DNA from: a virus
IMG/VR virus record: IMGVR_UViG_3300017917_002108
Location: 82,605-146,604 of that record
Reading direction: 5' to 3' (one strand)
DNA length: 64,000 nucleotides
The notes below the pieces were generated by a model. It was not told where the DNA came from and ran no database searches. It saw only the letters and a list, made by a program, of their open reading frames with translations. The translations under genes were made by a program, and so were the position numbers. Shown piece by piece: positions 15,303-23,882 of this stretch (the first letter of the stretch is position 1; every line of letters begins with the position of its first letter).

Positions 15303-15532
15303 TGACTGACGAAATTAAACAAGAAACAGCACCAGCACCTGAAACCGCTGCACCGCAAGCTGCCGCACCACAGGGTCCAGATTTAAATCTAAGCGATCTA
15401 TCTGCACTAAGAAGTATCGTAGATGTAGCTAGTCAAAGAGGAGCATTCAAAGCGGGAGAATTAGAATCAGTAGGTAAAGTTTACAATAAACTTTCAAACT
15501 TTCTAGACTCTGTCGCTAAGAAGGAGGCTTAA
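15302..15532 (+). CDS. Small conserved phage protein with Ala/Pro-rich N-terminus
   Basis: A 76-residue protein. Two adjacent ATGs exist (15299, 15302). AGGAG at 15291-15295 gives better spacing (six bases) to the second. Residues 5-25 are Ala/Pro/Gln-rich and disordered. Residues 28-75 (LSDLSALRSIVDVASQRGAF, then LESVGKVYNKLSNFLDS) form a helical domain typical of a small protein in T4-like cyanophages. Function unknown. Confidence 0.72.
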   Translation: MTDEIKQETAPAPETAAPQAAAPQGPDLNLSDLSALRSIVDVASQRGAFKAGELESVGKVYNKLSNFLDSVAKKEA

Positions 15533-15534
15533 TC

Positions 15535-16188
15535 ATGGCCGCTCCTTTAAAACACATAGGTAGAATTAAATCAAATAACAGCAAAGTTCTAACAATTTTT
15601 AGAACATTACCCGGCGAATCAAATATGGCCTTAGTATTGCCAGTAGCCAATCTTTCAGATTCGTATCACGATTCTGTGATGAAATTAGTAGAAACCGAAC
15701 AGGCTCAAGAAGCATTTGAGTTTGGAGAAATTATGTTCACCAGAACATTTCCAGATGGAAGACCTATGTTACAGGCCATGCAGGTAGATAACCAACTTCT
15801 ACGAGTTCCTACAGATACTGTTGAGATGATTCCTACTCCAGGCAGCAGTATTGATCTTCATCAATTAAATATCCTGATCGCAGAACAAAAAAACTGTGCG
15901 GTTGACGATCTTTATACATTCGTTTCCGGTGCACCTAAAAAAACTGATGCGGTAGTAGAAGATGTGGCCAAAATAGAGAATCTAGGCAGAGATGTAGGTG
16001 AACCGAATATTCCTAAACCATTAAAGGCTAAAGAAAATGAAGTTTTATCAGATCTTGATCTAGCCAAATCATATCGTAGCCAAGCAGATGCCATGTATAA
16101 AGAGGCTGCAAGATTACGTAAACAAGCAGATGAATTAGATCCGCCAAAAAAGAAAACTGTAAAGGCAGCCGAAACCGCCGATGCCTAA
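15535..16188 (+). CDS. Conserved T4-like phage hypothetical protein
   Basis: A 217-residue protein. The first 140 residues form a beta-rich domain (LKHIGRIKSNNSKVLTIFRT, then LPVANLSDSYHDSVMKLVE, then FTRTFPDGRPMLQAM). The C-terminal part is a charged helix (SYRSQADAMYKEAARLRKQA) with a Lys-rich end. The ribosome site AAGGAGG lies just upstream. It recurs in T4-like marine phages near structural genes, but I know no role. Confidence 0.72.
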   Translation: MAAPLKHIGRIKSNNSKVLTIFRTLPGESNMALVLPVANLSDSYHDSVMKLVETEQAQEAFEFGEIMFTRTFPDGRPMLQAMQVDNQLLRVPTDTVEMIPTPGSSIDLHQLNILIAEQKNCAVDDLYTFVSGAPKKTDAVVEDVAKIENLGRDVGEPNIPKPLKAKENEVLSDLDLAKSYRSQADAMYKEAARLRKQADELDPPKKKTVKAAETADA

Positions 16189-16489
16189 GCCTTTATTTAA
16201 ACCTCCAAAACATTTAGTACAAGAATGGCCGGAGGTATTTGAAGATCTCTACATGAATACTATGCCTGTACACTATCTAGAAAGTGTAAGGTTAGAATTT
16301 CAGAATGGAAGAGTATGGGAAATAAATGTTGCTGATCAACTGAATCTTTCAGCCAGCGAAATAATTGCCGATAGATTAATAGAGACCTTTGCAGAATATA
16401 AAGATGATATCAAGAAAATTGATTTTAAAATCAATATACTAAAATTAAAAGACGATATACAAAGTCAATCAAATAATATATTGAACTAA
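16181..16489 (+). CDS. Conserved T4-like phage hypothetical protein
   Basis: A 102-residue protein in an 8-base overlap with the previous gene. LFKPPKHLVQEWPEVFEDLY (5-24) and MPVHYLESVRLEFQNGRVWE are strongly conserved-looking, and IIADRLIETFAEYKDDIKKI is a helix. The family is common in T4-like cyanophages, with no known function. It directly precedes the radical SAM block. Confidence 0.75.
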   Translation: MPKPLFKPPKHLVQEWPEVFEDLYMNTMPVHYLESVRLEFQNGRVWEINVADQLNLSASEIIADRLIETFAEYKDDIKKIDFKINILKLKDDIQSQSNNILN

Positions 16490-16490
16490 T

Positions 16491-18110
16491 GTGGACAAAA
16501 AAATCAAATTTTACGATAAGAATTTTCATAGTATCAGAGAGACGATTAATGAAATAAGCGATTCGTTCTGTGCTGCAAAATGGCTTCAGGTCAGCTTACA
16601 TCTTACCAACGGTAAAACTCATAGTTGCTATCACCCCCCTACACATGATATTGACAGGCAGGATCTAGAAATAGATCCTGCTTCTTTGCATAATACCAAA
16701 CAAAAATTCATAGAAAGAAAAATGATGCTGGAAGGTCAAAGACCTCCGGGCTGCGAATATTGTTGGAAGATAGAAGATTCAGGACATATCAGTGATAGGT
16801 ATTATCGCAGCAGCGAACATTGGGCGGTTGATAAAATAGAATATATAAAAAATCTGCCCTATGATTTTTCTATCAATCCCACATATGTTGAAGTCAATTT
16901 TAATCAGACCTGCAATTTTAAATGTTGTTATTGTAGTCCTCATCTAAGCAGCACATGGCAAGAAGAGGTCGAAGAATATGGTCCTTATAAGATAAATTCT
17001 TCATTACATAATCACATAGCTACGTTACAAAATGCAGGACTCATGCCTACAGGATCAGCAACAAAAGATAATCCGTATTTAGAATCTTTCTGGAAATGGT
17101 GGCCTGATTTATATCCCAATCTAAAAGTATTTCGCATGACCGGTGGAGAACCGTTAATGGATGCAAATACTTTTAAAGTTTTAGATTATGTTATAGAGCA
17201 TCCTAATAAAGAATTAGAATTAAGTGTTACATCTAACCTTTGCCCGCCAAAAGAACTTTTTGAAAAATTCTTGACAAAAGTTAAACAATTAGATTGTGTA
17301 GACCATCGGGTAGAATGTTATGTTCCAGATCCTAAAAACGGAAAGCCTTGGCAAGAATGGCCGCACTATATTATTGGTGCAAAGAACAAAGAATATCACA
17401 GAAGCAATTTACCTTCCATAGAACGAAATGATATACCAGAGACCTTTGAAGGCATAGGTCATGCAAAAGAAAACGGAAGTTTTACATATCTATATTCTTA
17501 TAAAGATTTTGCCTGCAAACATTTTACATTATATGTAAGCCTAGATAGTGTTGATTCTCAAGCAGAATATATCAGAAATGGTTTAAATTTTTCTACCCTA
17601 GAATATAACATAGATAAATTTCTTTCAGAAACAGAGAATACTAGTATTAGTTTTATCAACACATTTAATCGATTAAGTATTCCCGGATTACGAAAATATT
17701 TAGAATTGATGTTAAAGTTACGTAGAAAATTTTCTGGATCTGCTCAGAGATTTAAAGGAACCAAGAGATTCCAGCGTATATGGTTTGATATTCCTTTATT
17801 ACGTAAACCTGAATGGTTAAGTGTATTGAATTGCGGTCCAGAAGAAATAACAGAATTAAAGAATATTCTTATCTGGATGGAAGAAAACAAGAGCAGTAAA
17901 TATGAGAAAAATTTACAAGGTTTTAGACCCTACGAAATTGAGAAGCTGAAAAGAAACATAGACGTTATAGAAAATAACAAATTTGATGAGATAACTAAAT
18001 TAAATAACAACAAAAATTTTAAAGAATTTTTCACCGAACACGATAAAAGAAGAAATACTAATTTTGAAATCAGTTTTCCAGAATTAGCAGAATGGTATAG
18101 GAATTTATAA
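16491..18110 (+). CDS. Radical SAM protein with N-terminal twitch-like cysteines (1 of 4)
   Basis: A 539-residue protein. It starts at GTG 16491: an in-frame stop lies just upstream and there is no ATG before residue 78. The N-terminal part has HSCYHPPTHDID (C46) and GCEYCWKIED (C88, C91), resembling a half-SPASM (twitch) auxiliary-cluster site. The core has CNFKCCYC (C141, C145, C148) and RMTGGEPLMD (GGEP at 218-221). Such enzymes make 5'-deoxyadenosyl radicals, and twitch/SPASM types often modify peptides or proteins. A ~60-residue insert (about 270-340) separates it from its paralogue downstream. Substrate unknown. The stop overlaps the next ATG. Confidence 0.88.
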   Translation: MDKKIKFYDKNFHSIRETINEISDSFCAAKWLQVSLHLTNGKTHSCYHPPTHDIDRQDLEIDPASLHNTKQKFIERKMMLEGQRPPGCEYCWKIEDSGHISDRYYRSSEHWAVDKIEYIKNLPYDFSINPTYVEVNFNQTCNFKCCYCSPHLSSTWQEEVEEYGPYKINSSLHNHIATLQNAGLMPTGSATKDNPYLESFWKWWPDLYPNLKVFRMTGGEPLMDANTFKVLDYVIEHPNKELELSVTSNLCPPKELFEKFLTKVKQLDCVDHRVECYVPDPKNGKPWQEWPHYIIGAKNKEYHRSNLPSIERNDIPETFEGIGHAKENGSFTYLYSYKDFACKHFTLYVSLDSVDSQAEYIRNGLNFSTLEYNIDKFLSETENTSISFINTFNRLSIPGLRKYLELMLKLRRKFSGSAQRFKGTKRFQRIWFDIPLLRKPEWLSVLNCGPEEITELKNILIWMEENKSSKYEKNLQGFRPYEIEKLKRNIDVIENNKFDEITKLNNNKNFKEFFTEHDKRRNTNFEISFPELAEWYRNL

Positions 18111-19501
18111 TGGGTACAAAATACATAGAGATTATTAAAGACACCAGAGACCAACTAAACACCGTAGGCAAAGGATTTTGTTTGGCTAAATGGAATATGG
18201 AAACTCTGTATCTTCATATGGGGGATAACCATAGTTGCTACCATCCCAGACCTCATAAAATTGATAAATCTCTACTGGAATCTAATCCTAGTGCCCTACA
18301 CAATACTCCGTGGAAGAAAGAGCAAAGAAAACTTATGTTAGAGGGCGGAAGGCCAGAAGAATGTTATTACTGTTGGAACATCGAAGATCTACCCGGAGAT
18401 CATATCAGCGACAGAATGAAACACAGCTCAAATCATATTCAAACATTAAAACAGATAGTAGATGCTGGATGGGAAGCAGATTACAATCCAAGGCATCTAG
18501 AAGTTAGTTTTGGTAACGGATGTAATTTTAGATGCGGATATTGCTGTCCTCAGGCCAGCAGTTCATGGATGGAAGAGATTAAAAAACACGGTAACTATGA
18601 TATAACTTATAATCAATACGGTATTGATTTTTTAGGATATAGTGAATTTTATAATAAAGATGATCCGAATCCTTATGTAGATGCGTTCTGGAAATGGTGG
18701 CCTGATCTACAAAAAGATCTCAAGGTTCTTAGGATAACAGGCGGAGAACCGTTAATGAATCCTAATACATTTAATCTCTTAGAGATGTTAGAAAAAGAAC
18801 CTGCTCCGCATCTGCAGATACATGTGAATAGTAATCTAGGTGTGACTCACCGGTTGGTTGTGAAATTAGTAGATCATGTTAAAAGATTGCTTGAAAAGAA
18901 AGCGATAAAAGATTTTAAATTGTATACAAGCATAGACACATGGGGTCCTCAGGCAGAGTATATCAGAACAAATTTAGATATCAAACTGTGGGAACAGAAC
19001 CTAAGCTATTACTTAGATAATCTTCCTCAACAAGATATAAGTTTTATGATCACGTTCAACGTACTTACGGTGACTAACTTTAGAAATTTATTAGAAAAAA
19101 TATTAGAACTTAGAACAAAATTTAAAGGTTCTCCCTGGCATCAAAGAGTACAATTCGATACACCATATTTAAAAGAGCCCCCTCATTGGATGATTAATAT
19201 ACTTCCAGAGTCATTCAACACCTATATGGATCAGCACCTCGAGTTCATCAAAGACAATCTTATTAGAGACCCGGGAGACATCGGATTTAACGAAATAGAA
19301 TACGAAGTGTTCAAAAGAGTTAGAGACTATATGAAAGAAAATCCAGTTGATCCTAAAAAAATCTCTCAAGGACGTAGAGATTTCTATGTGTTCTTTAATG
19401 AAACTGATAAACGCAACGGTACAAAGTTTCACGAAGTATTTCCAGAGTACATAGAATTCATGGAACTTTGTAAACAAGAATATTTAAATTATGACAAATA
19501 A
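18110..19501 (+). CDS. Radical SAM protein with N-terminal twitch-like cysteines (2 of 4)
   Basis: A 463-residue paralogue of the preceding gene. Both share FC.AKW, HSCYHP..H.ID, LHNT, MLEG.RP..C.YCW.IED and HISDR before the core. Cysteines are C43, C85 and C88 (auxiliary), then CNFRCGYC (C138, C142, C145), with RITGGEPLMN (GGEP 211-214). The region between Cys motif and GGEP keeps the block PYVDAFWKWWPDLQKDLKVL in both. The C-terminal part ends in a Tyr/Glu-rich helix. Function and substrate are unknown. It overlaps the third radical SAM gene by 11 bases. Confidence 0.88.
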   Translation: MGTKYIEIIKDTRDQLNTVGKGFCLAKWNMETLYLHMGDNHSCYHPRPHKIDKSLLESNPSALHNTPWKKEQRKLMLEGGRPEECYYCWNIEDLPGDHISDRMKHSSNHIQTLKQIVDAGWEADYNPRHLEVSFGNGCNFRCGYCCPQASSSWMEEIKKHGNYDITYNQYGIDFLGYSEFYNKDDPNPYVDAFWKWWPDLQKDLKVLRITGGEPLMNPNTFNLLEMLEKEPAPHLQIHVNSNLGVTHRLVVKLVDHVKRLLEKKAIKDFKLYTSIDTWGPQAEYIRTNLDIKLWEQNLSYYLDNLPQQDISFMITFNVLTVTNFRNLLEKILELRTKFKGSPWHQRVQFDTPYLKEPPHWMINILPESFNTYMDQHLEFIKDNLIRDPGDIGFNEIEYEVFKRVRDYMKENPVDPKKISQGRRDFYVFFNETDKRNGTKFHEVFPEYIEFMELCKQEYLNYDK

Positions 19502-20660
19502 AACGCCTATATACTGTGTAAATGCATATCATACTCTAAGTATTAATTCGGTTGGCACCTGTAAAAGTTGCTGTATGGCAGACGGTGGAACTGAATGGGG
19601 TCAAAGAGTATCCGATACACCGTTAGATGTTATATGGGAAGATCCTTATTTCTTGGATATAAGGAAGTCTCTTGCAGAAGGAATAAGACATCCTGCATGT
19701 AAGAAATGTTGGGAAGAAGAGGATGCTGGAAGACATAGTAAACGTATAAGAGATAACGATAAAAAATTTGGATTTACGCCCTCTGATAAGATCAAGATAG
19801 TTGAACTCAATCTAGGAAATACCTGTAATATACAATGTCGTACATGCCACCCTTACAGCAGTAGCAAATGGCTCAAAGAATATTATGTGACAAATAATAT
19901 AGATATTACTTACAAAAAATTTCTAACCAATGCAAAGGTCTATAACGACTGCTGGGAAGACGATAGCCTGGTATGGTCAGAACTAAACAAGATCGGTAAA
20001 GATATAGAAAGAATAGAATTTTATGGCGGTGAACCTTTCCTTTTAAAACAACAATGGAAATTTTTACAAAAATGTGTAGATGAAGGTTGGTCAAAAAATC
20101 AAATGATACATTACAATACCAACGGTACTACATGGCACGAAGAGAATATTAAATTATTCGAACATTTCAAATATGTGGATGTAGGTTTTAGTATAGATGG
20201 TGTGGGCGAACAATTTGAATTTATGCGATATCTGGCCAAATGGGATGTTGTTTTAGAGAATTTACAAAAAGCTAAAAAATTTCAAGAAGGCAAATCAAAT
20301 GTTTGGTTTGACATCTGTCATACTATCAGTTCATTGAATGTTTACTACATACCAGAATTCATAGAATATTTTGGTAAAGATTGGCGTATATATCTTAATC
20401 TTGTTCATTGGCCTGACTATTATGCCATCACCATCTTTCCAGATGCTATCAAAGAATTAATTATAAAAAAATTAGATTCAATTAGTGAAATAGATCATAA
20501 TCAAATTGTTGGAATTAAAAATCTTGTGGCCAACGGAAAATTTGATCCGAAAATCTGGGAAGAATTCAAAAACAGAATCACAATCCATGACGAATTTAGA
20601 GGACAAGATTATTATAAAACATTTCCTGAATTTGGATCGATTATAAGGAATCACGGATGA
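19491..20660 (+). CDS. Radical SAM protein with N-terminal twitch-like cysteines (3 of 4)
   Basis: A 389-residue protein, a more distant relative of the two before it. The N-terminus carries CKSCCMADGG (C24, C27, C28) and HPACKKCWEEEDAGRHSKR (C70, C73), a twitch-like auxiliary-cluster site. The core follows with CNIQCRTC (C112, C116, C119) and EFYGGEPFLL (GGEP 179-182). The N-terminal place of the extra cysteines matches families labelled 'twitch domain-containing radical SAM protein'. These are found in marine phages and their substrates are unknown. Coupled by ATGA to the fourth gene. Confidence 0.88.
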   Translation: MTNKTPIYCVNAYHTLSINSVGTCKSCCMADGGTEWGQRVSDTPLDVIWEDPYFLDIRKSLAEGIRHPACKKCWEEEDAGRHSKRIRDNDKKFGFTPSDKIKIVELNLGNTCNIQCRTCHPYSSSKWLKEYYVTNNIDITYKKFLTNAKVYNDCWEDDSLVWSELNKIGKDIERIEFYGGEPFLLKQQWKFLQKCVDEGWSKNQMIHYNTNGTTWHEENIKLFEHFKYVDVGFSIDGVGEQFEFMRYLAKWDVVLENLQKAKKFQEGKSNVWFDICHTISSLNVYYIPEFIEYFGKDWRIYLNLVHWPDYYAITIFPDAIKELIIKKLDSISEIDHNQIVGIKNLVANGKFDPKIWEEFKNRITIHDEFRGQDYYKTFPEFGSIIRNHG

Positions 20661-21895
20661 AATTTTGGACTACAGATAATGTCATACAAGTACATGTAGA
20701 ATTATCAACATTTTGTAATGCCGCATGTCCTAAGTGTCCTAGGTATATTGATGGAACGATGGTTCTACGTCCAGGATTAGAACTTGAACAAATTACCTTA
20801 GAAAAATTTAAAAAATATTTTAATGAAACATTCATAAGGCAGACCACTCAATGGTTATTCTGTGGTACACACGGAGATCCAATGATGGCCAAGGACGCCA
20901 TAGACATATTTGAATATTTGTACTCTATTAATAATGATCTTCAAATCAGAATCAATACCAATGGCGGGATGCGCAATGAGAAAGACTGGAGACGATTAGG
21001 AGAGCTTTCTAAGAAAGTTAATAATAGATTTACCATAACTTTCAGCATTGATGGTCTAGAAGATACAAATCATTTATATCGCAGAAATGTTGATTGGGCC
21101 ACGCTAATTAGAAATGTTAAATCTTATATAAATGCTGGCGGTAGGGCCACTTGGGATTTTTTAGTTTTTAAGCATAATCAACATCAGATCGAAGAAGCAA
21201 AACAATTAGCAGCAGATTGGGGCTTTTCGGAGTTCGCTCCTAAAAGAGCATTAGGTTTTGAGTATGACGGAAATATAAGAGATGTGCCTGTATGGGACGA
21301 AAATGGCAATTACACCCATACATTAGAAGCATCTACAAATCCGGAATTTACCAATCATACACCTGATCAAATTAAATCTGTGGTCAAAATGCCCACAGAA
21401 AGTCTAGTTACATTTTATAAAAATAATAGAGATATACTTAAAGAAAAACATATCAACGAAATGAAACAATGGGATGGATTAAATTGGAACGACCAAATAT
21501 ACGATTATTCCAAGTATAACGAAAAAGTTATAAATTGCAAATCAAACATTGTTTCTATGCATAAAGGAAAAGTTATCTACGGTTCAGAGATTTTCTTAAC
21601 GGCAGGCGGTATTGTTGGTCCATGCTGTTATATAGGTACTCAGTTCGATGTTACCTATAGAACTGTAGAAGTACATCAATTACAAAAAAAGATATATGAG
21701 TACGGAGTTGATAATTTTAATCTAAACAAAAAAACTCTTCACGATATCCTCGAAGAAGGTCATCTAAACAATTTGTATGCTTCGTCGTGGGATAAACAAA
21801 ATAATCAAAGAATATTATATTGTTCGCATACTTGCGGTGAAAATAGTCATATCGATCGAATCTGGAACGAAGAAGCTCGTGCTAAGTTCGATTAG
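20657..21895 (+). CDS. Radical SAM protein with C-terminal SPASM-like cysteines (4 of 4)
   Basis: A 412-residue protein of a different layout. The cluster motif CNAACPKC (C20, C24, C27) is at the very N-terminus. The usual GGEP is replaced by FCGTHGDPMM (69-77). The extra cysteines are C-terminal (C294, C323, C324, C389, C393), as in SPASM enzymes. TFSIDGLEDTNHLYRRNVDW is a typical core strand. SPASM enzymes usually modify peptides or proteins; no precursor peptide is evident beside it. Its 3' end overlaps the convergent glycosyltransferase gene by 14 bases inside a hairpin. Confidence 0.88.
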   Translation: MKFWTTDNVIQVHVELSTFCNAACPKCPRYIDGTMVLRPGLELEQITLEKFKKYFNETFIRQTTQWLFCGTHGDPMMAKDAIDIFEYLYSINNDLQIRINTNGGMRNEKDWRRLGELSKKVNNRFTITFSIDGLEDTNHLYRRNVDWATLIRNVKSYINAGGRATWDFLVFKHNQHQIEEAKQLAADWGFSEFAPKRALGFEYDGNIRDVPVWDENGNYTHTLEASTNPEFTNHTPDQIKSVVKMPTESLVTFYKNNRDILKEKHINEMKQWDGLNWNDQIYDYSKYNEKVINCKSNIVSMHKGKVIYGSEIFLTAGGIVGPCCYIGTQFDVTYRTVEVHQLQKKIYEYGVDNFNLNKKTLHDILEEGHLNNLYASSWDKQNNQRILYCSHTCGENSHIDRIWNEEARAKFD

Positions 21896-23882
21896 CGTTT
21901 TCTAATTCGAACTGTTGATATAACCAATCAAAATCGTTGATCTTTCTTAATTGATCAGGATTGTCTAAATTATCTATACCAAACTTCTTTCCTGCTCTAG
22001 CACCCGATATGGCATACTCCCCGTAAGGCATATTCTTTCCCACAATACACCAGATATCTATTCTATCATCTGTTTCTTCTTGATAATTTCTATCAATCGA
22101 TTTACTGACTAGTTTACAGACTTCTCTGAAAGCAGATTTCCATGTATTGAAGGGATCTGTATTAAATGCAGTATAGTTGCTGACTTCTTTCATAATACGA
22201 ATTTTTTCGCTTATACTGGTGGTCATATCAACACTATTCATATTCATATCTAACACAGCCTGCTTAGGTAGCAACTTGACTCCACCATAACCGTATTCTA
22301 ATCCGTTAATAGGATTTCTACTATGCCAGATATGTACTATATCTCTATCCCATTTGTGTAATAATAAATCAAATTTGAATTCGTCAATGATATCAGCGTC
22401 GCCGTCGACTACATAAAACATAGGTGTAGTTGACAATTTCGCAGCTTCTCTATGAGCATTGTGAATTCCTTTAACTCCGTGAACACGCTTTGCTCTAGGA
22501 AATCTAGATATTAATTTATCGTAGTTATAATCCGCATTTGGTTCATTGTAACTAATAAAAATTATGTCATAGGGCTTAAGTTCACTGGCAACGATGTCGT
22601 GCTCTTTTTTATCAATTAGATATCTATGGTCAATCTCTTTAGCGGTTACAGGAATATTTTTAGACACCAACATAAGACCGCTGTATTTGATTTCACTCAC
22701 ATCTCGATTCAGAAAAACATGATTAAATTTTCTTTCGCTGCTGTTGTGAGAAAATAATGAATTAAAATCAAAATCTTCTAAAGGTTGAATTTCATTAGGG
22801 ATAATCCAAAATAATTCAGTTCTTGTTTTTTCGCAAGCTGAAAGATAATCTTGATAACTTTCAATTTCAAATCGATCAAACGGTATTGTTTGAGAACAAA
22901 CGATGTTGTGTTCTTTCTTATCGATAAAAAATCTATGATCAAACTCTTTTTTAGAGACGGGTTTCTCAGTGGTAAAAAGAACTATACCACTGACATATGA
23001 TTCTTCTTCGACAACTTTATTTTTGAAAATATGATTAATAGATCTATCAAAATCGTATTCACCATTAAACGGATCGTAGTACAAATCAAATATATCTGTA
23101 TTATTGACTTCGACATCTTCCCACACGCACCAGAAAAGAGGTTGTTGTTCTTGAGCAATTATTTTTAAATAGTCTTCATAATTTTTAATCGTATACCTAT
23201 TATATCGATACCTGCTTGCGACAGAATCGTATTCTTTTTTATTGATTAAAAATCGATGATCAATTTCTTTCTTTGATGCTGGCTTATTTTTTGAAAATAA
23301 TACTGGACCGCTTACAAAAGATTCAGTGGTCATGCATAGATTTTTAAAAACATGATTTTCATTTCTATCATAGCTGTTATGATGACTAAAATAGATTTTG
23401 AAAATCTGCTCATTTATAATTTCTGTATTGTTCCATATCGCCCAAAACATGTCGGTACTAGATGTATCCAATGCTCGAATATAATCATCATAATTTCCTA
23501 TCTTAAAAACTTCGTATTTTTTAGGACGGCTAGCAACAACATTGAATTCTTTCTTATTAATATAAAATCTATGATTAAATTCTTTTTGTGTGATTTTGGT
23601 TTCTTTGGAAAATAGCCCGATACCATCATAGCTGTCCCCGTTCAACCAAAGATGTATGTAGCTCTCATCCCATTTAGATACTCTATGATCAAAATTAAAT
23701 GTATTTTCGACAACTAGATCGTCCCATACTATCCAAAAAAATCTAGTAAAGGCCTTGTTCCTAATATCTTCGAATGATGCAACATTTTCTATTTTTTGAG
23801 CAGATGGAAATCTCGAACGAAACTGTTGCCAATCGTTATCATTGATTTCTTTTTTGCTGGTATAAAATATATCGTAAATCAT
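21882..23882 (-). CDS. GT-A-like glycosyltransferase with four N-terminal repeats
   Basis: A 666-residue protein. Residues 437-666 form a domain closely matching the single-domain protein encoded next to it. Shared features are IIFISYNEPNAD, FPRAKRVHGVKG, a DxD-type VVDGDADI (491-498) and GYGGVKLLPK, consistent with a nucleotide-sugar-dependent GT-A fold. Ahead of it lie four ~105-residue repeats (about 45-440), each with FW..W near its start and (E/F)(D/N)HR(F/Y).I.KKE near its end. The repeats resemble part of the GT domain itself, so the protein may have grown by internal duplication. The acceptor is unknown. It converges on the radical SAM genes and is coupled to 23879-24757 by ATGA. Confidence 0.68.
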   Translation of the reverse strand: MIYDIFYTSKKEINDNDWQQFRSRFPSAQKIENVASFEDIRNKAFTRFFWIVWDDLVVENTFNFDHRVSKWDESYIHLWLNGDSYDGIGLFSKETKITQKEFNHRFYINKKEFNVVASRPKKYEVFKIGNYDDYIRALDTSSTDMFWAIWNNTEIINEQIFKIYFSHHNSYDRNENHVFKNLCMTTESFVSGPVLFSKNKPASKKEIDHRFLINKKEYDSVASRYRYNRYTIKNYEDYLKIIAQEQQPLFWCVWEDVEVNNTDIFDLYYDPFNGEYDFDRSINHIFKNKVVEEESYVSGIVLFTTEKPVSKKEFDHRFFIDKKEHNIVCSQTIPFDRFEIESYQDYLSACEKTRTELFWIIPNEIQPLEDFDFNSLFSHNSSERKFNHVFLNRDVSEIKYSGLMLVSKNIPVTAKEIDHRYLIDKKEHDIVASELKPYDIIFISYNEPNADYNYDKLISRFPRAKRVHGVKGIHNAHREAAKLSTTPMFYVVDGDADIIDEFKFDLLLHKWDRDIVHIWHSRNPINGLEYGYGGVKLLPKQAVLDMNMNSVDMTTSISEKIRIMKEVSNYTAFNTDPFNTWKSAFREVCKLVSKSIDRNYQEETDDRIDIWCIVGKNMPYGEYAISGARAGKKFGIDNLDNPDQLRKINDFDWLYQQFELENANRT
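21886..21912. terminator. Hairpin at the convergent gene ends (candidate two-way terminator)
   Basis: GTTCGATTAG (21886-21895) pairs with CTAATTCGAAC (21902-21912) with one bulged base and a six-base loop CGTTTT. It sits where the plus-strand radical SAM gene and the minus-strand glycosyltransferase gene meet and overlap. Neither side has a clear run of T, so this may be a weak terminator or an RNA-end stabiliser. Confidence 0.4.
22563..23750 (-). repeat. Four tandem ~105-residue coding repeats
   Basis: Within the 666-residue protein, approximate units are residues 45-142, 143-246, 247-354 and 355-440. Each ends in a variant of KE(I/F)DHRFLI.KKE followed by (D/N).VAS or VCS. Units 2-4 also share H(V/I)F.N. 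The protein-level likeness is clear and the DNA has diverged, so the duplication is not recent. Confidence 0.75.

Noticed and set aside
16489-16557. Short reading frame starting at the ATG of TAATGTGG before the first radical SAM gene, considered as a precursor peptide
   Set aside because: It reads about 22 codons lying wholly inside the radical SAM gene in another frame, with no conserved core or ribosome site.
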